A stretch of DNA of 64,000 bases from Brevibacillus laterosporus LMG 15441 (GCF_000219535.2 NZ_CP007806.1:804501-868500); one strand, 5' to 3'; shown: positions 17,861 to 26,814, counted from the stretch's first letter. Translations and numbers: made by a program. The notes: generated by a model from the sequence alone, not told the origin.

Positions 17861-19315
17861 ATGGACATGAGAAAAGAAAGATATCGCCAAATTCAAATTA
17901 TGAAGCTCCTCGGTGGAGAAAATAGATGGTTTACAGTTCAGGAGTTATCAGAAAAAATAGGTTGCTCATATAAGACTGTTGCCAAGGAAATTTCCATATT
18001 GAAGGATTTTTTGCCGCCTGGCTGGGAGATTAGTTCTATAAAAGGGAAGGGAGTCCAATTATTTTTACCGGAAAGCTCCTCTGTAAATGAAGTGATATCT
18101 TTATTTGTAAGAGATTCGTTTACTTTTCAAGTATTTCAGCAATTGCTTGAAGGAAATTGTAAAACCATTTCCCAATTAGCCGAACATTTATTTATCCAAG
18201 GACCTTCTCTTCAAAACGTTCTAAGAAGGGTAGGAAAACATTTAAAGACCTATAAATTACAGCTTCAAAGAAATCCCCTCCAAATTGTGGGGAATGAACT
18301 TCAAATCATCATGATGTTTTTTGAACTATATACTAGCTCTTATACCAATAAAGAATGGCCGTTTACAGAATACGAGGAAGTATGCATGCGGTACTTAGAC
18401 GAGATTGAAGAGAGATTAGGCATTACTTTTGATGTATACGATAGGCACAAGCTCTCCTATTTTTTAGCGATTGTATTAAAAAGAAACAAACAAGGCTATC
18501 AAATCAATTTAGACAATCCCATTTCTCACTATAATATTGAGACACCTTATTACCATACAATATCCACGATACTCGATCAGTTAACCTCAGAGTATAATAT
18601 CTCTTTAACAACAGAGGACAAAATCATTATGACGATTGTTATTAAGGCTTCTAAGCATGTGTATAAGGATGTCGGCAAAGTAAAAAGGGAAGCACTTCAA
18701 TATTTTCATGAAGGAAAAATACAAGTATTCATATATATGAAAGATTTCATTCATATGCTTGAAAATAAAATCAACAAGCCATTGATTCATGATGAGGAAT
18801 TTGTTTTTACCTTAATCGATTACTTTAAGCGAACCATGTATACCCTAAAGTATTTCTCTACGATAAAAGTAAAGGAAAAATCTATTACCAAATATATTAG
18901 AGAAAAGCACCGTAAAACGTTTTTACAGGTGCAAGAAATATATAATGAATGGGCAAAAAAATACGGGATGGCAGATCATATCATTGATGATGAAATTGCT
19001 AATGTCACCATGCAAATAGAAGCTATGATTTCATTTAAGCCTAGATCTAAAAAGGCTCTTATTATATCTGGTGATGGGACAAGCTGGAAACGATATATGG
19101 AGGCTATTTTAAGAGAAAGGTTTGGCGAGAAATTACAAATATTAGATCAGTATTTGTATGATATAACAGAGGAACAAATCAAAACGCTAGGTATAGATAT
19201 AATCATTACGACTATTCCTATTGATATACAATCCATTCCGGTTATTCGTGTTCAATCCATTTTATCTCAACGTAACCTTCATACCCTTCAGCAGTTTATT
19301 AACGACGATAAATAA
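17861..19315 (+). CDS. AtxA/Mga-like PRD-containing transcriptional regulator
   Basis: 484 residues with the layout of AtxA, AcpA and Mga. N-terminal HTH (QIMKLLGGENRWFTVQELSEKIGCSYKTVAKEI), a second winged HTH (NCKTISQLAEHLFIQGPSLQNVL), PRD-like helical domains with histidines (about residues 170-390), and a C-terminal EIIB-like alpha/beta domain (KKALIISGDGTSWKRYMEAIL onward, about 395-484). Such proteins can be phosphorylated by the PTS and control virulence or developmental genes. No PTS or toxin gene is adjacent, so the target is unknown. The gene stands alone between two terminators. ATG 17861 and ATG 17867 are both possible starts. Confidence 0.82.
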   Translation: MDMRKERYRQIQIMKLLGGENRWFTVQELSEKIGCSYKTVAKEISILKDFLPPGWEISSIKGKGVQLFLPESSSVNEVISLFVRDSFTFQVFQQLLEGNCKTISQLAEHLFIQGPSLQNVLRRVGKHLKTYKLQLQRNPLQIVGNELQIIMMFFELYTSSYTNKEWPFTEYEEVCMRYLDEIEERLGITFDVYDRHKLSYFLAIVLKRNKQGYQINLDNPISHYNIETPYYHTISTILDQLTSEYNISLTTEDKIIMTIVIKASKHVYKDVGKVKREALQYFHEGKIQVFIYMKDFIHMLENKINKPLIHDEEFVFTLIDYFKRTMYTLKYFSTIKVKEKSITKYIREKHRKTFLQVQEIYNEWAKKYGMADHIIDDEIANVTMQIEAMISFKPRSKKALIISGDGTSWKRYMEAILRERFGEKLQILDQYLYDITEEQIKTLGIDIIITTIPIDIQSIPVIRVQSILSQRNLHTLQQFINDDK

Positions 19316-19331
19316 TATACCTGTGAATGTG

Positions 19332-19380
19332 AAAAAGACGTTTACTCTTTCAATCATAATGAGAGAGAACGTCTTTTTTT
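19332..19380 (+). terminator. intrinsic terminator after the AtxA-like gene
   Basis: AAAAAGACGTT and AACGTCTTTTTTT arms with an inner CTCT/AGAG pairing. Confidence 0.85.
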
Positions 19381-19522
19381 CTGTGAGAGTCCATGAGTAG
19401 AGGTCTAAAACGCATAAAAATGGATGGCCTTGCATACAGGAAAGGCATCATCAAAATGAATAGTGAGAGATGACATGATCAAGGAAGAAAAAAATTACCT
19501 TTAGTAACGGTAATTAATGCAC

Positions 19523-19550
19523 TTGATAGGAAAATCAATTCATATGTAAT
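19523..19550 (+). promoter_or_regulatory. predicted sigma-A promoter of the HD-GYP gene
   Basis: TTGATA, 16-base spacer, TGTAAT. The inverted repeat at 19493-19515 lies just upstream. Confidence 0.45.
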
Positions 19551-19618
19551 ATATGTATTACGACTTAGGTATAAAGTCTTATGCAATGTCAGCTTTTAGG
19601 GAGGATTTATAAATATAC

Positions 19619-20674
19619 ATGCAGTTACTTTCTCAAAATCACAGTGGTTCTGGTATGAGGCTTTCAAGCGATATTTATAGTAGCAATCGCTCGATTTCGA
19701 CGGACAATGGAGGAACTTTCACTCAAAGTTTGTTTGGACACAATTCCATCCATGTTCAACATAAAAATATAGCGGATACTCCTGCTAAGGATGTTATATC
19801 TGGACAAGCAAGGAAGGAAGCCATAGATTTTGTGCATACCACATTGGATAATTCCTACTCTAAAGCTATCGCAGGAGAACAAATGGGCTCCAGCGCTCAG
19901 GAGATGCTGGCAGATTTAATTTATACATGCAAGAATAACTCAATGATCATGGACTTACTAGGAAGGATTTGTGTTTTTGATAAAAGCATATTTGTTCATT
20001 CCTTTCATGTAATGATTTATAGTGTATTAGTTGGATTGAGAATGGGCTTGAATAAGCAGCAAATCACAGATTTAGGCTTAGGGGCGCTTTTACATGATGT
20101 AGGGAAATTGATGATCCCAACTCAGATCATTCAGAAGCCGGATTCACTAACGAATGAAGAATATGACATAATGAAGACGCATGCAAGCAAAGGATTTGCT
20201 TTGTTGAGACGACTGCCAGCAATTCCAGAGATCGTTGCACAATGCGCTTATCAGCATCACGAACGTATGGATGGAAATGGGTATCCACATAACTTGCAGG
20301 AAAAAGATATTCATTTATTTGCGAAAATCATTGGAGTGTGTGACGTCTTCGAAGCTTTAACGAGCCAGCGTGTATATCGAAAGCCGATGCTACCGCACGA
20401 TGCCATGGAATTTTTATTTGCAGGCTCAGGCACCCAATTTTGCCAGAAGGTATTGCAAGCGTTCCGTAATTCCATCTATTTATATCCTGTGGGCATGTTT
20501 GTAACGTTAAGCTCAGGCTATTCAGGTGTCGTTGTGAAAAATAATCCGGGTATGCCTTCACGACCTATTGTTCGTCTTTTAGAAAATAAAGCACATGTTT
20601 CATTACCTTCATTTGAAATAGATTTGTCGAGCGAATTGAATTTGGTGATTTCCGATTGCAAAGCGATCGGATAA
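19619..20674 (+). CDS. HD-GYP domain protein, probable c-di-GMP phosphodiesterase
   Basis: 351 residues. The first 100 or so residues carry no recognised domain. The HD-GYP domain then shows HSFHVMIYSVLVG, the HD pair His159-Asp160 in LLHDVGKLMIP, HxxxH-type YQHHERMDGNGYP with GYP at residues 221-223, and the closing VCDVFEALTSQRVYRKPMLPHDA. All metal-ligand motifs of active members are present. It would hydrolyse cyclic di-GMP and so influence motility and biofilm. No output or sensor domain is fused and no operon partner is seen. ATG 19619 follows AGGGAGGA by 14 bases, a long spacing; no better in-frame start was found. Confidence 0.88.
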   Translation: MQLLSQNHSGSGMRLSSDIYSSNRSISTDNGGTFTQSLFGHNSIHVQHKNIADTPAKDVISGQARKEAIDFVHTTLDNSYSKAIAGEQMGSSAQEMLADLIYTCKNNSMIMDLLGRICVFDKSIFVHSFHVMIYSVLVGLRMGLNKQQITDLGLGALLHDVGKLMIPTQIIQKPDSLTNEEYDIMKTHASKGFALLRRLPAIPEIVAQCAYQHHERMDGNGYPHNLQEKDIHLFAKIIGVCDVFEALTSQRVYRKPMLPHDAMEFLFAGSGTQFCQKVLQAFRNSIYLYPVGMFVTLSSGYSGVVVKNNPGMPSRPIVRLLENKAHVSLPSFEIDLSSELNLVISDCKAIG

Positions 20675-20721
20675 GAATGGAATAAGAAAACTACATAAAT
20701 CCATGTAATGAACTATCTATA

Positions 20722-20766
20722 GGAAGGAATGTTTCGAAATTTATAACTGAAACATTCCTTCCTCTC
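20722..20766 (+). terminator. intrinsic terminator after the HD-GYP gene
   Basis: 14-bp perfect arms GGAAGGAATGTTTC and GAAACATTCCTTCC, followed by a pyrimidine-rich TCTCTT. Confidence 0.75.
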
Positions 20767-20823
20767 TTATAATAGAACTAACATCTGGTGCTACTTGTCA
20801 AAAGTAATTTAGGAGGAATTCAA

Positions 20824-22185
20824 ATGAATGACCTAAATGATTTACGGCAGTTATTTCGAGATGATCAGGTTTCTATAAGTGAGAGTGTTTTAGAGCTACA
20901 TAGCAAAGATGAATCTTATCACACCCCTGTTTTACCTGATGTAGTGGTGTTTCCTGAATCAAGGGAAGATGTATCACGTCTGCTTGCTTTTGCTAACGAC
21001 CGTGAGCTAACTGTGGTTCCATTTGGTAGCGGAAGCAGTTTAGAAGGACATGTGATTCCTGTGAAGAAAGGAATATCCTTAGATTTTCAACGAATGAATC
21101 GAATTCTGGAGATCCGGCCAGATGATTTGTTGATACGTGTCCAACCAGGAATAACTAGGACCCAAGTAAATAAAGAACTGAAAAAATACGGCTTGTTTTT
21201 TTCTGTTGATCCAGGGGCAGATGCTACGCTTGGTGGAATGGCCGCGACAAATGCTAGTGGTACTACTGCTGTCCGATATGGTGTTATGCGTGATCAGGTG
21301 CGTGACCTAGAAGTCGTATTAGCTGATGGAAGCATTATTCATACCGGTGGTTTAGCAGCTAAATCATCATCTGGATACCATCTAAATGGTCTGTTCGTTG
21401 GTTCTGAAGGGACATTGGGTGTATTTACTGAGCTGACCTTACGCGTGTACGGTATTCCTGAGGAAATGATGGCCGTTCGAGCTACATTTCCTGATGTGGA
21501 AAGTGCTGTTCAGACAGCGGTGACTATTCTTTCTGTAGGAATTCCTGTTGCTAAAATGGAGCTGGTAGACGAATTATCCATTCAAAAAATGAATCGCCAT
21601 AAAAATACCTCATACGAAGTGACGCCCACCTTATTTCTTGAGTTCCATGGAAATACAGCAGGATTGATGCAGGATGCACAATTTGCTAGAGAATTAGCGT
21701 TAGAGAAAGGCTGCCTGCATTTTCAGCAGGAGATAGATTCAAAGGCCCGGGCGCAATTATGGGAGGCTAGGCATCATTTGTACTATGCTTTTGCTCATTC
21801 CGTACCAGGAAAGCGTGTTATGACGACGGATGTATGTGTGCCGTTATCCGAACTGGCTGGTGCAGTACGTAATGCACAACAAGTCGTGCAAGAATTAAAT
21901 TTTGAGGGCGGAGTGGTTGGACATATTGGTGATGGTAATTACCATACGCTACTCTTATTAAATCCACTTGATTCCGAAGAGCTTGCCCGTGCAGAAGCGG
22001 CGAATACCCGTATAGTTGAATATGCCTTAGCACGCGGTGGTACATGTACGGGAGAGCACGGTGTAGGGCTGGGGAAACGAAAATACCAGCAAACAGAGCA
22101 TGGCGAAGCATTTCATTCCATGTTAGCTGTAAAAAAAGCCTTTGATCCTAAAGGAATATTAAACCCAGGAAAAATTTTCAGCTAG
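20824..22185 (+). CDS. glcD: FAD-binding oxidase, GlcD type (D-lactate/glycolate dehydrogenase)
   Basis: 453 residues. N-terminal FAD_binding_4 domain with VVPFGSGSSLEGHVIPVKKGISLDF and NASGTTAVRYGVMRDQVRDLEVVLADG, then the FAD-oxidase C-terminal domain ending GGTCTGEHGVGLGKRKY...KKAFDPKGILNPGKIF. Family members oxidise D-2-hydroxy acids such as D-lactate or glycolate and pass electrons to the membrane chain. The in-frame GTG at 20788 is not used; ATG 20824 has AGGAGG 7 bases upstream. A TATAAT box lies at 20768-20773. Single gene. It could use the D-lactate made by the dehydrogenase at 8549, though the two loci are far apart. Confidence 0.88.
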   Translation: MNDLNDLRQLFRDDQVSISESVLELHSKDESYHTPVLPDVVVFPESREDVSRLLAFANDRELTVVPFGSGSSLEGHVIPVKKGISLDFQRMNRILEIRPDDLLIRVQPGITRTQVNKELKKYGLFFSVDPGADATLGGMAATNASGTTAVRYGVMRDQVRDLEVVLADGSIIHTGGLAAKSSSGYHLNGLFVGSEGTLGVFTELTLRVYGIPEEMMAVRATFPDVESAVQTAVTILSVGIPVAKMELVDELSIQKMNRHKNTSYEVTPTLFLEFHGNTAGLMQDAQFARELALEKGCLHFQQEIDSKARAQLWEARHHLYYAFAHSVPGKRVMTTDVCVPLSELAGAVRNAQQVVQELNFEGGVVGHIGDGNYHTLLLLNPLDSEELARAEAANTRIVEYALARGGTCTGEHGVGLGKRKYQQTEHGEAFHSMLAVKKAFDPKGILNPGKIFS

Positions 22186-22253
22186 CAACCAACTACGGAG
22201 TGATACTGGTAGGACCTCTGGTGGCATGTGCTGTTTATCGTTCGAATACGTGA

Positions 22254-22295
22254 AGGACTCATCTCGATTTTCTTTGAGAGGAGTCCTATTTTTTT
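22254..22295 (+). terminator. intrinsic terminator after glcD
   Basis: AGGACTC and GAGTCCT arms with inner CTC/GAG pairing, then ATTTTTTT. Confidence 0.85.
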
Positions 22296-22441
22296 GCTGT
22301 GAAGAGTTACCATAGCTATAAGCCCTAGATGGAATCCTCCCCCCTATGCGCAATAACCGCAAGCTGTGAGGGACATATGTCCTTCCCAAAAAATACGGAT
22401 TATCATTTAATAATAGAGAATCGGATTGGGGGAGAGAGAAA

Positions 22442-22609
22442 ATGAGAGGGAGCCTATTCGCATTTTTAGGCGGGGCTTGTATTACCTTGCAAGGAGTCGC
22501 GAATTCTAGGATAAGTCGAGATATTGGAACTTGGCAAACGGCGACTATCACCCAATTAACTGGATTTGTTCTAGCTTTGTGGATAGCTGATTATTCGCAA
22601 GTATGGTGA
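22442..22609 (+). pseudogene. truncated DUF606 (YdcZ-type) DMT-family transporter, N-terminal 55 residues
   Basis: Short reading frame with a good Shine-Dalgarno (GGGGGAGAG, about 8 bases before ATG 22442). Its product starts MRGSLFAFLGGACITLQGVAN followed by SRISRDIGTWQTA, the typical first helix and loop of DUF606 membrane proteins, which are normally about 140-150 residues long. It ends after the second hydrophobic stretch (QLTGFVLALWIADYSQVW) and the remainder is not found downstream in any frame. The gene is probably a deletion remnant. A functional 55-residue form is possible but unlikely. Confidence 0.65.
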
Positions 22610-22666
22610 CATATGATAGACTAAGCTTATAAATATTTACCATATCGAATACGAATGGAGCATATC

Positions 22667-23212
22667 ATGATCATTAACAAACAAGAATTTGATATAAAAG
22701 GGCTAAGCTATACGATTCGATCTGCAACCGAAACAGATGCGAAAGCTTTGTCTAAGCTTAGATTACAGATAGATGGGGAGACTGAAAATTTAGACAGGGA
22801 AAAAGGGGAGGCGTTCATTGATCCATTAGGTTTTGAACAATTAATTAAAGCAGATACTGAAAATAAAAGAAACTTATTTTTAGTTGCGGTCGTTCATGAT
22901 CAGATCGTCGGGTTTTCCAGATGCGAAGGAAATCAGTTGAAAAGATTCTCACATAAAATAGAATTTGGTGTGTGCGTTTTAAAGGAGTTTTGGGGATTTG
23001 CCATAGGCAAAAATCTGTTAAAAGAATCTATTGCTTGGGCTGACTCGAATGATATTAAAAAAATTACATTGAATGTTTTAGAAACGAATGATAAAGCCAT
23101 TGCCCTTTATAGAAAGCTTGGCTTTGAAATAGAAGGCATACTAAAAAAAGACAAAATCCTGTCTGACGGTAAATATTATAACACCATTATCATGGGGAGA
23201 TGCCATGAATAA
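22667..23212 (+). CDS. GNAT family N-acetyltransferase
   Basis: 181 residues with one acetyltransferase domain: start YTIRSATETDAKAL, motif D/A region FGVCVLKEFWGFAIGKNLLKESIAWADSNDIKKITLNVLETNDKAIALYRKLGFEIEGILKKD. It has the pattern of RimJ/RimL- and SpeG-like enzymes that use acetyl-CoA. The degenerate acetyl-CoA loop (FWGFAIGKNLL) still fits Q/RxxGxG/A. ATG 22667 is preferred over 22655 because GGAG (22657-22660) overlaps the earlier codon. The substrate is not deducible. Single gene between the DUF606 remnant and a terminator. Confidence 0.88.
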   Translation: MIINKQEFDIKGLSYTIRSATETDAKALSKLRLQIDGETENLDREKGEAFIDPLGFEQLIKADTENKRNLFLVAVVHDQIVGFSRCEGNQLKRFSHKIEFGVCVLKEFWGFAIGKNLLKESIAWADSNDIKKITLNVLETNDKAIALYRKLGFEIEGILKKDKILSDGKYYNTIIMGRCHE

Positions 23213-23260
23213 GAACAAGCTAAAATTGCTAGGTACACTAATTTACTTCAGTCAGTCGTA

Positions 23261-23306
23261 ATAGAGTGCATAACCAGTCGGAGCTACTGGAGGCACTCTA
23301 TTTTTT
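23261..23306 (+). terminator. intrinsic terminator after the GNAT gene
   Basis: ATAGAGTGC and GCACTCTAT arms with inner CCAGT/ACTGG helix, then six T. Confidence 0.88.
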
Positions 23307-23351
23307 ATCCCCTCATTTGTATATCTTTGTATCATACTTACGTTAGACGGC

Positions 23352-24248
23352 CTACTGTTCTATCGAAAAATGCTCAACGACTTGGGACTTAAATAATTTA
23401 GCAGGAAAATGTAGCTCTCTATCCTTATGGACAATAAGCCCGTGTGTTGAGTAAATGGGCGGGCATAGTGGTAGCGTTTGGAACTCTTTTTCTTCTAGTT
23501 CTTTTTTTACGCATATTTCTGGAAGTAATGCAAAGCCAATGCCACATTTCACAGCTTGCTTAATCATTTCTATGCTTGGAAACTCTAATGCACTATTTCC
23601 CTCAATTCCAGCCTCCTGCAAAATCCTACTAGCTTGAGTGTGGTATAGGCAACTAGTTCCAAAGCTTATTACGATTTCATCGTGTAACATATCCAATCCA
23701 CTAGATTCAACTCTTTGCGCCAAGGCATCCGAGGCAATAAAAACAAGCTTTTCCTCTAAAAGTGGGTGGAAAATCAGATCATTGCGATTGGGATTTTGCG
23801 GAACAATGCCAAAATCTACAGCGTGATCTAAAACCCTCTTCAGAATATCCGGCTGAAATCCCGCTTCTAGTCTTACTTTTATCCGTGGATATTGATTCAT
23901 AAATTGTTGGATAAAGGAGGACATACGTGTTAAGAAAAAGGATTCCTGCATACGAATATGTATCGTTCCCTGCGGTTGATCCAATTCGTTCATTGCATGC
24001 TCTAAGGACATACCTAAATGTATAAATTGATACGCAAATGTAGCAAGTCTAACACCCGCTTCTGTAGGTTTTACACCTCTGGATAATCGATGAAACAATT
24101 TTTGATTGCAGGCTTGCTCCAATAACTGAATATGACTAGTTACAGTAGATTGAACATAGCCTAATTTCTCAGCGGCTCGACTAAAGCTCTTTTCTTCTAT
24201 TACTGCAATAAATGTCTGAAAGAACTTCCCTTCCAGTAATTCAATCAT
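23352..24248 (-). CDS. LysR-family transcriptional regulator
   Basis: 298 residues. N-terminal winged HTH (FFQTFIAVIEEKSFSRAAEKLGYVQSTVTSHIQLLEQ), followed by a two-lobed substrate-binding domain (about residues 90-290). ATG at 24248 has GGAGG 10 bases upstream on the - strand; the open frame reaches further up to 24365 but with no initiation signal. It is transcribed away from the PfpI-like gene across about 150 bp, the classical arrangement in which a LysR regulator controls its divergent neighbour and itself. The inducer is unknown. Confidence 0.9.
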   Translation of the reverse strand: MIELLEGKFFQTFIAVIEEKSFSRAAEKLGYVQSTVTSHIQLLEQACNQKLFHRLSRGVKPTEAGVRLATFAYQFIHLGMSLEHAMNELDQPQGTIHIRMQESFFLTRMSSFIQQFMNQYPRIKVRLEAGFQPDILKRVLDHAVDFGIVPQNPNRNDLIFHPLLEEKLVFIASDALAQRVESSGLDMLHDEIVISFGTSCLYHTQASRILQEAGIEGNSALEFPSIEMIKQAVKCGIGFALLPEICVKKELEEKEFQTLPLCPPIYSTHGLIVHKDRELHFPAKLFKSQVVEHFSIEQ

Positions 24249-24397
24249 TGTATATCTACCTCCATGGTATCGGGAATCGAAATGGATCATATCGTAAACA
24301 TTCATAAGTAAAATCGGTAATTCAATGATATAGTAACTCTCGTACAGAAGAAAGTACGATTTCAAAAGCAGGACGATCCAAAAGGAGGAAACAAAAC

Positions 24398-25057
24398 ATG
24401 AACAAAAAACAAGGATTTAGATTAGGCGTGTACATTTTTAAAGACGCAGAGGTTATTGATTACACAGCTCCCTACGGCGTATTTTCGGTAGCACGAAGAT
24501 TTGACCCTGAATTGGATGTTTTTCTTGTAGCAGACGCGATGAAACCAATTCAAACGCAAGCGGGATTAACTGTACACCCCAACTACAGCTTCAATGACAT
24601 GCCTGATTTGGATGCCTTTTTAATTCCTGGTGGCTTTGGTACCCGACAGGAAACGAATAATAAGCGACTACACCAATACATTCGATCTCTTCCTGAAACA
24701 GCTCTGCTTACAAGTGTATGTACAGGCTCATGGATTTACGGCAGAATGGGGCTTCTGGATGGTATCCCTGCAACAAATCGTAAAGAGCCAGATCATTTGG
24801 AGGCTACGGACATGGGCAAGGTACCAATCGATCGATTAGCTGAAATTGCACCAGCTTGCAAAATCAGTCGTGCTCGTATAGTTGATACTGGAAGAATGAT
24901 AACCGCAGGCGGGATTGCTTCTGGTATGGAAATGGGCTTTCATTTGTTAAGAAGAGCAGGCTATGATGAAACCTTTATTTCTGAAGTAGCTCGCGTTATG
25001 GAGTATAAAGTAGCATATGACAACTACAAGGATGATATTGAATATTTTGAGTGTTAG
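24398..25057 (+). CDS. DJ-1/PfpI superfamily protein
   Basis: 219 residues with a class I glutamine-amidotransferase-like fold. GVYIFKDAEVIDYTAPYGVFSVA at the start, LDAFLIPGGFGTRQE with the Glu-like elbow, and the nucleophile Cys in LLTSVCTGSWIYGRMGLLDG. The histidine after TNRKEPDH and the ITAGGIASGMEMGFHLL block fit the isonitrile hydratase / ThiJ-like branch of AraC-associated PfpI proteins. The enzymatic role is unknown. It could be an isonitrile hydratase, a glyoxalase III or a chaperone. Start ATG 24398 follows AAAGGAGG. Its divergent LysR neighbour is the likely regulator. Confidence 0.87.
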   Translation: MNKKQGFRLGVYIFKDAEVIDYTAPYGVFSVARRFDPELDVFLVADAMKPIQTQAGLTVHPNYSFNDMPDLDAFLIPGGFGTRQETNNKRLHQYIRSLPETALLTSVCTGSWIYGRMGLLDGIPATNRKEPDHLEATDMGKVPIDRLAEIAPACKISRARIVDTGRMITAGGIASGMEMGFHLLRRAGYDETFISEVARVMEYKVAYDNYKDDIEYFEC

Positions 25058-25381
25058 GGTAATTAGGTTAGAGTAGAGAGTAAATTTTATTGCCAAAGTT
25101 CATCTGAATAATCTACAAGTAAAGTAATACCGAGTTTCCATTATGAAGCCACCAAGCATAAAAAGCGAGGTGGCTTTTATTTTTGATTATAAGAGGGGGA
25201 ATTAATTTATAGCTTTCAAATCATTATGAAGAACAATTTTCTTTATAATTATTTACATTAATATACAAGTGAGTTATTATTATCTAAATATGTGAAGATA
25301 CGTATATGATTATTAATATGACAACTGAAGTAATAAATAATTCTATATTGTTAATCCAAATAGGTGAAGGCAGGGGTATAA
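25058..25381. other. AT-rich intergenic region upstream of the XRE-TPR regulator
   Basis: Holds the terminator at 25146-25180, then about 200 bases of strongly AT-rich sequence. No gene and no clear operator were seen. Confidence 0.5.
25146..25180 (+). terminator. intrinsic terminator after the PfpI-like gene
   Basis: AAGCCACC and GGTGGCTT arms around a 15-base loop, followed by TTATTTTT. Confidence 0.85.
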
Positions 25382-26674
25382 ATGGGGGGAAATCAAACTT
25401 TACATTATACATCTCTGGGGGAACTAATAAAAATGAAACGAGAAGACATGGAAATAAGTTTATCTGAGTTGGGAAGATTATCGGGAGTTCACAAAAGTGC
25501 TTTGGCGAGAATTGAAAATGGTGAAACCAAGCAACCTAAATTACAAACAATCAAGGCTATAGCCGACGTTCTAGAACTTCCTTATAAAGAAATTGTTGAA
25601 CATTATATTAAAATAGAACAACGTGCCGAGGTTTTACAGGAACTAATTTTAGAAGCGATTGAGGTTTCTCAGTTTCAATTAATCCCTAATGTGGCTCAAA
25701 AAGTGCTTGCATCTCCCAATGAGGATACATATATATCATTAGAGCGTCTGTATAATTTTGTTGACACTATTTTAAACAACGAAATTAAGCTATTACTTTA
25801 TGGTGAAATAATCACATATGCCAGGCAACATGGAGTACCAAAGTATATAGCTAAAGGATTATTGCAAAAATATTTGATTGAGAGAGAGGATTTTAAGAGA
25901 CTTGAAGAGTCATATAAAGATGGAGAAGAAATAGCTTACTATGTTGACTTTTTATCCCTTGACGAACAAATAACTTTTTATTATCGTATGGCACTTCACG
26001 CACATAACATTAAAAAGTATGAAAAGTGTATTAAATTTGGTCAAATGGGGATGGAAAAAGACAAAACAAAAAATGATCTTAAAGAAAGTGTAGCATTGGC
26101 AATGTGTAATTCTTATGTAGAACTCGAAGACCATGTCAGTCTTCATTTACATTTAGATGAATGTGAAAAAAAGAAATATCATTTCATTATTAGATGTATA
26201 AACTATTATCGAGCCATAATTCTTTCACAAAGAGGTGATTATGAAAAAGCTATTCCTTTATTGCAGGAATGTTTAGAAGAAGTTATAGGTATTAGACGCT
26301 TGTATCGATTAAACAGGCTGCTAGAAGCTCTATCTAAATCAAAAAATGTCGATCTAATCAGAAAACTAATACAGTCTGAGGAAAACGATTTTTCATTTAA
26401 TCCAGTTACGCCACACCAATATGCTCAGGCAGGTATGTACTATAAATTTAAAGGAACTTTTCTTATTGAAAATGGGCAATTCGATTTAGGTATAGAACAA
26501 CTTCTTCAAAGTATATCCTATTATGCTATGATAGGTTCGTATAAGGATATTATTGAATGTTCCAAGGAGATTTTTTATTACCACGCATTCTTCAAAAAAC
26601 AAACTAAATTTGAAATTGCAGGAAAATTGAACGAATTGTATAATGAAGTTACCATGGGAGAAAAGAGGGAATAA
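25382..26674 (+). CDS. XRE-type HTH + TPR regulator, RRNPP-like peptide receptor
   Basis: 430 residues. The N-terminal HTH_3/XRE domain (about residues 10-68) has LSELGRLSGVHKSALARIENGE and KLQTIKAIADVLEL. The rest is all-helical with degenerate TPR-like repeats, for example MALHAHNIKKYEKCIKFGQMGM, INYYRAIILSQRGDYEKAIPLLQECL and LIENGQFDLGIEQLLQSISYYAMIG. This domain order is that of PlcR, NprR, PrgX and AimR, which bind short exported peptides. ATG 25382 lies 5-6 bases after AGGGG. Its stop codon overlaps the start of a 46-codon ORF with a signal-peptide-like product, as expected for a receptor-pheromone pair. The codons are AT-rich compared with surrounding housekeeping genes. Confidence 0.82.
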   Translation: MGGNQTLHYTSLGELIKMKREDMEISLSELGRLSGVHKSALARIENGETKQPKLQTIKAIADVLELPYKEIVEHYIKIEQRAEVLQELILEAIEVSQFQLIPNVAQKVLASPNEDTYISLERLYNFVDTILNNEIKLLLYGEIITYARQHGVPKYIAKGLLQKYLIEREDFKRLEESYKDGEEIAYYVDFLSLDEQITFYYRMALHAHNIKKYEKCIKFGQMGMEKDKTKNDLKESVALAMCNSYVELEDHVSLHLHLDECEKKKYHFIIRCINYYRAIILSQRGDYEKAIPLLQECLEEVIGIRRLYRLNRLLEALSKSKNVDLIRKLIQSEENDFSFNPVTPHQYAQAGMYYKFKGTFLIENGQFDLGIEQLLQSISYYAMIGSYKDIIECSKEIFYYHAFFKKQTKFEIAGKLNELYNEVTMGEKRE

Positions 26675-26814
26675 TGATGAAGAAAATTGTAATTTCTACT
26701 ATTATCTTTTCAACCTTCTTATCACTTACATTTATTGTTTATGATAAATTTATGGGAGTTTACTCAGAAAAGTATTCCGCTTCCAAAGTTTATAACGAAG
26801 ACCCAGGGCATTAA
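26674..26814 (+). CDS. candidate Phr/NprX-like signalling-peptide precursor, 46 residues
   Basis: Starts at ATG 26674 or 26677, overlapping the regulator's TAA, with AGAGGGA at 26663-26669 as Shine-Dalgarno. The product has two lysines, a hydrophobic core (IVISTIIFSTFLSLTFIVYD) and a polar C-terminal part of about 23 residues that ends SKVYNEDPGH. This is the build of exported pro-peptides cut to 5-10 residue pheromones. It is directly followed by a terminator (26835-26863), so the two genes form one unit. The mature peptide would come from the C-terminal end, but which residues is unknown. A small membrane peptide with another role cannot be excluded. Confidence 0.68.
   Translation: MMKKIVISTIIFSTFLSLTFIVYDKFMGVYSEKYSASKVYNEDPGH

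Larger units (their letters stand above)
19316..19618. other. intergenic region upstream of the HD-GYP gene
   Basis: Holds the regulator's terminator, an inverted repeat AATTACC-N9-GGTAATT (19493-19515) and a promoter TTGATA-16-TGTAAT (19523-19550). No gene seen. Confidence 0.5.

Noticed and set aside
22371-22382. GGACATATGTCC, a 12-bp perfect palindrome before the truncated DUF606 gene
   Set aside because: One isolated copy, no T-run, no neighbouring regulator; could be an operator but nothing supports it.
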